Positions 9,403 to 14,429 of a stretch of DNA of 23,665 nt are shown piece after piece; positions within the stretch are counted from its first letter, which is position 1, and each line of letters starts with the position of its first letter. The notes beneath the pieces are model-generated. The model was not told where the DNA came from and searched no databases. It saw only the letters and a list, made by a program, of their open reading frames with translations. Made by a program: the position numbers and the translations under genes. This DNA comes from a virus. The stretch lies in IMG/VR virus record IMGVR_UViG_3300034684_000114, positions 1 through 23,665 of that record; one strand, given 5' to 3'.

Positions 9403-9418
9403 GGTTTCCTCCATCATC

Positions 9419-10069
9419 TCAGTGTGAATCACCAGTGCTAAATACAGGTATCTGGACTCCGGCCTCAAGCAGTTCCTGTATCAGGTCACAACGTTTGATC
9501 GCCCAATGAGTCCTGTTCATTTCATTCAGCTTATCGTCGCCTACAAGCTGGAGCTCTTCGAGAAGCTCATTCAGCCTCCACTGTGGAACATCCAATTTGT
9601 AACCGCAGTAATAAGCCTTCACATAGTTATCGTATATCTTTATATCGGGCACAAACCCGTAGATCACTTTTTGACTCTCATCAGCTTTACCATATTGACT
9701 ATTTTCTGCCATAAAAAGCGAAGGCATTGTTTTTATCTGGGCTCTGTTCTCCTCAGTCATCGGAGCAAATTTGTCCATCGTCTCTTTTGTCATGCACTCG
9801 TTCAGGGAACGATTACGCGGTATCTTGACATAAGGTCTGTCGAACTCTTCTCCGCCAAGGACAAATATGTTGTAATACTCCCGATCAACCTTCGGCGGAA
9901 TATAGAAATTTCCTCCGAAATAAGGCATTGCAGCCATCTGCTGTGTAACCTGCATGTTGATGGTTCCATAGTTCGGAATCATCACTGCATCGTTTCCACC
10001 CTGAATATACTGAGGCTGACCGTTTGCCGGAAGCTTTGCTGCAGATATTACTTGGATTTCATCACTCAT
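9419..10069 (-). CDS. Unknown 216-aa protein with N-terminal IPNYGTIN motif
   Basis: I do not recognise the family. ATG at 10069 has GAGGAGGTGG upstream and overlaps the previous gene's stop by 8 nt (ATGAGTGA), so the two are coupled. Residues 20-40 contain YIQGG and IPNYGTIN (31-38), nearly the same as the last part of the preceding protein. After a low-complexity linker, the body begins near residue 50 (YFGGNFYIPPKVDREY) and ends with a helical region. No membrane segment or catalytic motif is visible. The shared motif suggests that it assembles with the neighbour. The function is unknown. Confidence 0.85.
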   Translation of the reverse strand: MSDEIQVISAAKLPANGQPQYIQGGNDAVMIPNYGTINMQVTQQMAAMPYFGGNFYIPPKVDREYYNIFVLGGEEFDRPYVKIPRNRSLNECMTKETMDKFAPMTEENRAQIKTMPSLFMAENSQYGKADESQKVIYGFVPDIKIYDNYVKAYYCGYKLDVPQWRLNELLEELQLVGDDKLNEMNRTHWAIKRCDLIQELLEAGVQIPVFSTGDSH

Positions 10070-10994
10070 TGGAACCACCTCCTCGTTTGCCAAGATCAAG
10101 GTTAATAGTTCCGTAGTTAGGGATGACTGTACTACCAGCGCCTGATTGCTGAATAATCAGCGGATTGTAAATATTCTGTGTGGTAGGAGGAGTCGTCTTC
10201 TCTTTGTCTTCATCTCCGAAATCAAATGTTTCATCTTCTTGGTCTTCATCTCCGAAGTCAAACACCTGATCCTCGTCTTTCTCACTGGTAGAGGTTTTTC
10301 CTGACCTTTCGCATTTAAGAGTGTATACATCCATTTCGGAAGTGATGTTTCTGCCCATACCACCGGTGTACGTTCTTGGAGCCCGCCCATTCTCAGGGCA
10401 CCACTCATCATAGGTGCTGCGTCCTACGCTATTGTCTTTTCTGTACACAACTACATAATGCCAAACTCCAAGCAGAAATGCTGGAAGGCACACTTTTCGA
10501 AGACCGCCCAGTGCGGCCTTTTTTATTTTGCCTCCATCTTCACTGACATAGAATTCTTCATCTTTACCAATACTGTCATCCTGCTGAATCAGATCAAGAA
10601 GTGCTTTTACAAGGCGGACGTCCTTCTGAACCTCTGTGCCTGTTTCAAGGAAATCGTCCACAAAAATAGACATGGCATTAAGCGCATCCGGGAATCTCTC
10701 CCTCACGCGCTTATCAAAAGTATCTATTTCAGGTGTGTCACCGAACGGTAAATACTGTCCGGTTGATGTTTTGCATGACTTAAAGTCGTTTGTCTTTCCC
10801 TTAAGGGCTCCTTCTCTCGGTTCCTGATACTCAGGATTGATCACTTTGATCAGCCCCATCAAGACTTCCGGATCTGAGAGGCCATCCCTCTCGCCCTTAT
10901 AATGCTGCCTCGCTTTGACACGCTGCTTCAGTGCCTGAAGAACCAGGACAAAGAAGGTGCCGCCACAAAGCCGTGGTTTTTCATCTGTTGTCAC
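10062..10994 (-). CDS. Unknown 310-aa protein, first gene of the defence operon, C-terminal IPNYGTIN motif
   Basis: I do not recognise the family. A GTG start at 10994 is preferred because GGAGAG lies seven bases upstream; a TTG at 11009 would add five residues. The first 220 residues are a mixed helical domain without known catalytic motifs. Residues 245-268 are two 12-residue acidic repeats beginning FDFGDED, followed by a Pro/Thr/Gln/Asn linker. The C-terminal motif IPNYGTIN is at 291-298 in a Gly/Ser/Gln-rich context. The architecture of domain, acidic linker and short polar motif suits a scaffold or sensor that recruits the next protein. It is the promoter-proximal gene of the operon. 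Confidence 0.82.
   Translation of the reverse strand: MTTDEKPRLCGGTFFVLVLQALKQRVKARQHYKGERDGLSDPEVLMGLIKVINPEYQEPREGALKGKTNDFKSCKTSTGQYLPFGDTPEIDTFDKRVRERFPDALNAMSIFVDDFLETGTEVQKDVRLVKALLDLIQQDDSIGKDEEFYVSEDGGKIKKAALGGLRKVCLPAFLLGVWHYVVVYRKDNSVGRSTYDEWCPENGRAPRTYTGGMGRNITSEMDVYTLKCERSGKTSTSEKDEDQVFDFGDEDQEDETFDFGDEDKEKTTPPTTQNIYNPLIIQQSGAGSTVIPNYGTINLDLGKRGGGSNE
10191..10262 (-). repeat. Tandem 36-bp coding repeat (2 units)
   Basis: Two adjacent units encode FDFGDEDQEDET and FDFGDEDKEKTT. The DNA is also close to identical over the first seven codons. This produces an acidic linker between the folded part and the C-terminal motif of the 310-aa protein, and could vary in copy number by slippage. 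Confidence 0.85.
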
Positions 10995-11168
10995 TGTTTT
11001 TCTCTCCAAATTTTCAAGTCGAACCTTAAGAACCTTACGAACTATAGCAGCCGACCTACCGAACGATTGGATGGCTCTTGTGAAGTAGTCACAGGGGCTA
11101 ATTGGCTTCTGGCATCGGCTCGATATATAGGTTCCGTGGTTCGTGGTAATTCCAAGTGTTTCCCACTA
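10995..11168 (-). promoter_or_regulatory. Long 5' leader of the defence operon
   Basis: About 170 nt separate the predicted transcription start (near 11168) from the GTG start at 10994. The leader RNA can form several stems, including AGCCGA with TCGGCT and TGTGA with TCACA around a CUACU loop. No open frame or known riboswitch was recognised. A leader this long suggests post-transcriptional control, but the folding is by eye only. Confidence 0.4.
11136..11148 (-). repeat. 13-nt repeat, copy in the defence leader
   Basis: The minus strand reads TACCACGAACCAC about 20 nt downstream of the predicted start of the leftward transcript. An identical copy in plus-strand orientation is at 11804-11816. 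On the plus strand the site is GTGGT-TC-GTGGT plus A, an internal direct repeat that could bind a dimer. Confidence 0.6.
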
Positions 11169-11174
11169 ATTCCT

Positions 11175-11203
11175 ATTATATCGAAATAGTCAGTAAAAAT
11201 CAA
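11175..11203 (-). promoter_or_regulatory. Sigma-A promoter of the leftward defence operon
   Basis: On the minus strand the -35 is TTGATT (11203-11198), the spacer is 17 bp and the -10 is a perfect TATAAT (11180-11175). The next leftward gene begins at 10994. This is the best vegetative promoter match in the intergenic region and points to housekeeping expression of the operon, modulated by the surrounding inverted repeat. Confidence 0.75.
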
Positions 11204-11218
11204 TCTGCAAATACTGAC
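11189..11218. promoter_or_regulatory. Candidate operator: 7-bp inverted repeat around the -35
   Basis: GTCAGTA (11189-11195) and TACTGAC (11212-11218) form a perfect dyad with 16 bp between the arms. The -35 hexamer lies inside it and one arm lies in the promoter spacer, where a bound protein would block polymerase. The binder is unknown; the operon's own HTH protein or a phage repressor are candidates. Confidence 0.5.
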
Positions 11219-11289
11219 AAACGATGAACGACCTATGAATTTTCCCCCTGCGATTGCTCACAAACAGCAAATCACAGGAGGAAAAATTT

Positions 11290-11796
11290 ATGTCAAAAGA
11301 AGTAAAGCAGTATTTCATCTACATCCGTAGCACCGGTGAGAAGGTTCCGGTCACAAAGGAGCAGCACGATTCCTTCTATAGAGAAGCGTCCCGCATCCGT
11401 GACAAGGAACAGAACCACGGCAGATGCATGTGCCCTTACCGCTTCATCTGGAAGTGTGACGGCGATTGCGTCGGCTGCGAGTATCACGCGGCGGGTGACA
11501 CCCTTTCTCTGGATGTGCCTAACCCGGACGGCAACGGCAGCATGTACGATTACATCCCGGACGAGAGTCCTTCTATGGAAGATGTGATTGCTGACCGTCA
11601 GCTTCTTGAGCAGCTCTTCGCTCGTCTCCGTGAACTTGATCCCGAAGCGGATACCATTATCCAGCTTTGGCAGGATCACCCGGAAGGCATCTCCGACAGA
11701 GCCATCGCAAGAGAACTCGGTCGTCCGCAGAAGACCTTCGCGGATCAGATGAAAAAATACCGTACTGATTTAAGAAGAATCAGAGACGGCAAGTAA
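11290..11796 (+). CDS. Sigma-like HTH regulator with Cys-rich N-terminal segment
   Basis: This 168-aa protein opens the rightward module. ATG at 11290 has a strong AGGAGGAAAAATTT ribosome site. A Cys-rich part (C46, C48, C56, C60, C63 in the pattern CMC, CDGDCVGC) may bind a metal. The C-terminal half resembles a sigma-70 region 4 / ECF-type HTH: RLRELDPEADTI, then GISDRAIARELGRPQKTF at about 135-152, then KKYRTDLRR. Proteins of this type are common regulators in phages and conjugative elements of Clostridia. There is no region 2, so it is unlikely to be a complete sigma factor. A strong terminator follows 25 nt after the stop, so it forms its own transcription unit. Confidence 0.85.
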   Translation: MSKEVKQYFIYIRSTGEKVPVTKEQHDSFYREASRIRDKEQNHGRCMCPYRFIWKCDGDCVGCEYHAAGDTLSLDVPNPDGNGSMYDYIPDESPSMEDVIADRQLLEQLFARLRELDPEADTIIQLWQDHPEGISDRAIARELGRPQKTFADQMKKYRTDLRRIRDGK

Positions 11797-11803
11797 TATC
11801 CCA

Positions 11804-11816
11804 TACCACGAACCAC
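11804..11816 (+). repeat. 13-nt repeat, copy 3' of the sigma-like gene
   Basis: TACCACGAACCAC starts eight bases after the sigma-like stop codon and just before the terminator. It is identical, in inverted genomic orientation, to the copy in the defence leader at 11136-11148, so both transcripts would carry the same sequence in sense. Confidence 0.6.
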
Positions 11817-11821
11817 AGCAT

Positions 11822-11872
11822 TTCCGGCCACTGTCCCACTTCAGGATGGCGGTCGGAAGTTTTTTTATTTTT
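11822..11872 (+). terminator. Intrinsic terminator of the sigma-like gene
   Basis: TTCCGGCC (11822-11829) pairs with GGTCGGAA (11851-11858) with one G-U. An inner CTGTCC/GGATGG stem lies inside it, and a long T-tract (11860-11872) follows. This is a textbook Rho-independent terminator that isolates the regulator from the replication genes. Confidence 0.88.
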
Positions 11873-11875
11873 CCT

Positions 11876-11947
11876 CCGCTCAAAATGACTGCTCATCTCC
11901 AGTGGAACTTGAAGGACAGAGAGAAACGCCTTCAGAAAGCGAGGTGA
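11876..11947 (+). ncRNA. Repeated leader element, copy 1 (candidate cis-regulatory RNA)
   Basis: CCGCTCAAA (11876-11884), six variable bases, then TCATCTCCAGTGG (11893-11905) recur at 16426-16455. In this copy TCATCTC can pair with GAGGTGA (11941-11947), the ribosome site of the small gene starting at 11953, so it could shut that site. Candidate RNA motifs have been described upstream of DUF2800 genes in Firmicutes; whether this is one of them I cannot tell without a covariance search. Confidence 0.45.
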
Positions 11948-11952
11948 ACAGT

Positions 11953-12162
11953 ATGTACCGCAGTTACGCAAACACTGGCGGGAACGTCAACGAGGAGATC
12001 AAACTTCTGAACTCCATCAGCCACGTATCCGCCCGACTGGCAAGAAACCTCTCAATTCTTGCCGCAACCAGCAAATCCGAGGAAGGAGGAAAAACAAATG
12101 TCAAAGATGGCAGATATGGCACAGACCATAGAAGACCTGCACAGAGCCGCTGCTGCTATTAA
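11953..12162 (+). CDS. Small hypothetical protein (69 aa)
   Basis: ATG at 11953 has GAGGTGA six bases upstream. The N-terminal part (MYRSYANTGG, then EIKLLNSISHVSARLARNLS) looks like a short amphipathic helix protein. The last 21 codons overlap the next gene in another frame and become Arg/Cys-rich, so only the first 45-50 residues look naturally constrained. It lies first after the sigma-like gene's terminator. The function is unknown; it could also serve as a leader coupling translation to the next gene. Confidence 0.55.
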   Translation: MYRSYANTGGNVNEEIKLLNSISHVSARLARNLSILAATSKSEEGGKTNVKDGRYGTDHRRPAQSRCCY

Positions 12163-12430
12163 CGACGCAGCCGAATGGCTGGCACAGCAGTTTTCTGGTC
12201 AGGATGAATCTAAGCAGCAGAGTTCTAAAAGTGCTGCCAAGAAGGATGAAAAACCTGAACTGAAGCTTGAGGATGTGAGGCCGGTTCTCGCTAACCTCTC
12301 CCGCGCAGGCCATACCGCAGAAGTCAGAGAACTGCTCCAGAAATACGGAGCCGCAAGGCTCTCTGCCGTAGATCCGGCAAACTACGAAGCCCTGCTCAAG
12401 GACGCGGAGGTAATCGGAAATGGCAGCTAA
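12098..12430 (+). CDS. Small phage protein upstream of DUF2800 (110 aa)
   Basis: ATG at 12098 follows GGAAGGAGGAAAAACAA, a strong ribosome site. The protein has an N-terminal helix (TIEDLHRAAAAINDAAEWLAQ), a Ser/Lys/Gln linker and a C-terminal helical part, LEDVRPVLANLSRAGHTAEV then LLQKYGAARLSAV. This last part resembles the family of small phage proteins that precede DUF2800 and are often misnamed after rRNA biogenesis factors. Its stop overlaps the next start by 11 nt. A role in replication or recombination is suggested only by its neighbours. Confidence 0.8.
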   Translation: MSKMADMAQTIEDLHRAAAAINDAAEWLAQQFSGQDESKQQSSKSAAKKDEKPELKLEDVRPVLANLSRAGHTAEVRELLQKYGAARLSAVDPANYEALLKDAEVIGNGS

Positions 12431-13559
12431 ACAGCACGCGATCCTCTCCGCATCAAGCTCTGACCGCTGGCTCCACTGCCCGCCTTCCGCAAGGCTCTCT
12501 GAATCCTATGAGGATAAAGGAAGTGACTACGCTGCTGAAGGCACCGACGCCCACTCGCTTGCCGAGTACAAGCTAAAAAAAGCGCTTGGGCTCCCGGCAG
12601 AAGACCCGACCGAAAACCTCTCCTGGTATTCCGAAGAGATGGAGGACTGCACCACCGGCTATGCCGAATACGTGCTGGAACAGGTCGAGGCCGCAAAGAA
12701 GACCTGCGCTGATCCGGTTGTCCTGATTGAGCAGCGAGTGGACTTCTCCCGCTGGGTAGAACAGGGCTTCGGAACCGCCGACTGCATCATCATTGCGGAC
12801 GGTACGCTCCGGGTGATCGACTACAAGCATGGCTTAGGCGTTCTGGTATCAGCAGACGAGAATCCGCAGATGGAATGCTACGCCCTCGGTGCCTTGGAGC
12901 TCTTCGATGATATCTACGACATCGAAAAGGTCAGCATGACCATCTACCAGCCGAGACGCCAGAACGTCAGCACCTACGAGATCAGCAAAGATGACCTGTA
13001 CCGCTGGGCGGACGAAGTACTGAAACCCACTGCGGAGCTTGCCTTCGCCGGAGACGGGAACTTCCTCTGCGGTGAATGGTGCGGCTTCTGCAAGGCCAAG
13101 AACGAGTGCCGTGCCAGAGCCGAAGCTAACCTGAAATTGGCGCAGTACGATTTTAAGCTCCCGCCGCTGCTTTCAGATACCGAGGTTGAGGTCATCCTCT
13201 CCAAGGTGGACGAGCTTGTGAGCTGGGCATCCGATATCAAGGAATACGCCCTTCAGCAGGCGCTCTCCGGTAAGGAATGGGACGGCTTCAAGTTAGTCGA
13301 AGGCCGCTCCAACAGGAAATACGGCAACGAGGCCGCAGTCATTCAGGCGGTCGAGAATGCGGGCTTTGACCCTTATGAGAAAAAACTGCTCGGCATCACA
13401 GCCATGCAGAAGCTCCTCGGCAAGTCCCGCTTCGATGAACTCCTGACGGCTTACATCGAGAAGCCACAGGGCAAACCCACACTTGTGCCGGAGTCAGATA
13501 AGCGCCCGGCCATGAATACAGCAAAAAATGATTTTATGGAGGAAAAAGATTATGAGTAA
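12420..13559 (+). CDS. DUF2800 family PD-(D/E)XK nuclease with Fe-S-type cysteines
   Basis: This 379-aa protein resembles Cas4/RecB-type nucleases. GTDAH (41-45) supplies the conserved His, GTADCII gives Asp121, then IDYKHG (D134, K136) and Q150 in NPQMECYALG complete a RecB-like active site. C20 together with C221, C224 and C230 (CGFC, then C) fits the four-cysteine pattern that holds an iron-sulfur cluster in Cas4 and AddB. In phages the gene sits with DUF2815 and a family A polymerase, which suggests end resection or recombination in replication. Its ATG overlaps the previous gene and its stop overlaps the next start. Confidence 0.93.
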   Translation: MAAKQHAILSASSSDRWLHCPPSARLSESYEDKGSDYAAEGTDAHSLAEYKLKKALGLPAEDPTENLSWYSEEMEDCTTGYAEYVLEQVEAAKKTCADPVVLIEQRVDFSRWVEQGFGTADCIIIADGTLRVIDYKHGLGVLVSADENPQMECYALGALELFDDIYDIEKVSMTIYQPRRQNVSTYEISKDDLYRWADEVLKPTAELAFAGDGNFLCGEWCGFCKAKNECRARAEANLKLAQYDFKLPPLLSDTEVEVILSKVDELVSWASDIKEYALQQALSGKEWDGFKLVEGRSNRKYGNEAAVIQAVENAGFDPYEKKLLGITAMQKLLGKSRFDELLTAYIEKPQGKPTLVPESDKRPAMNTAKNDFMEEKDYE

Positions 13560-14118
13560 GAAAATGACAAATCCCATGAAGGTTATCACCGGTGTTGACA
13601 CTCGCTGGAGCTATGCAAACGTCTGGGAGCCGAAGTCCATCAACGGCGGTGCTCCCAAGTACAGCGTGAGCCTCATCATTCCGAAGTCCGACACCAAGAC
13701 AATCGAGAAGATCAAGGCTGCCATCGAAGCTGCCTACAAGGAGGGCGAGGCCAAGCTCAAGGGCAACGGCAAGTCCGTCCCTGCTCTCTCTGTCCTGAAG
13801 ACCCCTCTCCGCGACGGCGATGCAGAGCGTCCTGACGATGAGGCATATAAGAATGCCTACTTCGTGAATGCCAACGCCACCACGGCTCCTGGTATCGTCG
13901 ATGCCGATCTTAACCCGATCCTGACCCGCTCCGAGGTTTACTCCGGTGTGTACGGCAGAGCCAGCATCACCTTCTATGCCTTCAACTCTTCCGGTAACAA
14001 GGGTATCGCCTGCGGGCTCAACAACCTGCAGAAGATGCGTGACGGTGAGCCTCTTGGCGGCAAGGCAAGTGCTGAGTCCGACTTCGCCACTGATGACGAC
14101 GAAGATTTCCTGAACTAA
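13552..14118 (+). CDS. DUF2815 family protein, probable ssDNA-binding protein
   Basis: This 188-aa protein has the conserved DUF2815 features: an N-terminal NPMKVITGVDTRWSYANVWE, then PKYSVSLIIPKSD, a middle with a decorated loop, and an acidic C-terminal tail (DFATDDDEDFLN) like that of SSB-type proteins. The fold is expected to be OB-like and to coat single-stranded DNA during phage replication. ATG at 13552 has GGAGGAAAAAGATT upstream and overlaps the DUF2800 stop by 8 nt. The pairing with DUF2800 supports a joint recombination/replication role. Confidence 0.92.
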   Translation: MSKKMTNPMKVITGVDTRWSYANVWEPKSINGGAPKYSVSLIIPKSDTKTIEKIKAAIEAAYKEGEAKLKGNGKSVPALSVLKTPLRDGDAERPDDEAYKNAYFVNANATTAPGIVDADLNPILTRSEVYSGVYGRASITFYAFNSSGNKGIACGLNNLQKMRDGEPLGGKASAESDFATDDDEDFLN

Positions 14119-14131
14119 GGGAGGTGCGACC

Positions 14132-14371
14132 ATGACAACTCTTCAGACAATCTTGGTAACTATCCTCATCGCTACATGGCTGGTATTCAGCATCGTCTTC
14201 CTCATCACGGCGATCCAGAGTTTTCTCAACGACCGCAAGCGTGAAAAGCGCGAGGTGGAATCCGCTGAACGCGACCGCAAGTATGCCGAGGAACGTAACC
14301 AGCGCGAGAAAGAACATGCCGCCCGCGAGGTTGAGTACCACGAGCAGCGTATGAAATCTCTCGAACAGTAA
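14132..14371 (+). CDS. Small membrane-anchored coiled-coil protein (79 aa)
   Basis: The N-terminal 27 residues are one hydrophobic membrane helix (LVTILIATWLVFSIVFLITA). The rest is a highly charged, probable coiled coil rich in Arg, Lys and Glu (DRKREKREVESAERDRKYAE). ATG at 14132 has GGGAGGTG upstream. It lies 13 nt after DUF2815. Codon use and ribosome site support a real gene. It might tether replication proteins to the membrane, but no family was recognised. Confidence 0.8.
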   Translation: MTTLQTILVTILIATWLVFSIVFLITAIQSFLNDRKREKREVESAERDRKYAEERNQREKEHAAREVEYHEQRMKSLEQ

Positions 14372-14379
14372 AGTAGCGG

Positions 14380-14415
14380 CAGGCGGCAGGGAGCAATCTC
14401 TGCCGTCTGTTTGAA
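14380..14415 (+). terminator. Long hairpin between membrane protein and polymerase genes
   Basis: CAGGCGGCAGGG (14380-14391) pairs with CTCTGCCGTCTG (14398-14409), a 12-bp stem with two G-U pairs and an AGCAAT loop. Only a short T-stretch (TTTGAATT) follows, so it may be a weak terminator or a processing or stability stem just before the polymerase ribosome site. Confidence 0.5.
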
Positions 14416-14429
14416 TTGAGGTGATCCTA

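Noticed and set aside
9506-10105. 199-codon plus-strand frame opposite the 216-aa defence gene
   Set aside because: The minus-strand gene has a strong ribosome site and operon context; the plus-strand translation is His/Leu/Cys-rich and without motifs.
88-10994. Identification as a standard BREX, DISARM or classical type I system
   Set aside because: No PglZ, BrxC, DrmA/DrmB, HsdS or HsdR-type endonuclease motif was found; the methylase is shorter than typical PglX, and the helicase carries a GIY-YIG-like domain instead.
11214-11240. Plus-strand promoter CTGACA with TATGAAT for the sigma-like gene
   Set aside because: The spacer is only 14-15 bp and the -10 is poor. A promoter must exist upstream of 11290, but I cannot place it.
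13534-14133. 199-codon minus-strand frame opposite DUF2815
   Set aside because: It mirrors a well-supported gene and has no ribosome site or family resemblance.
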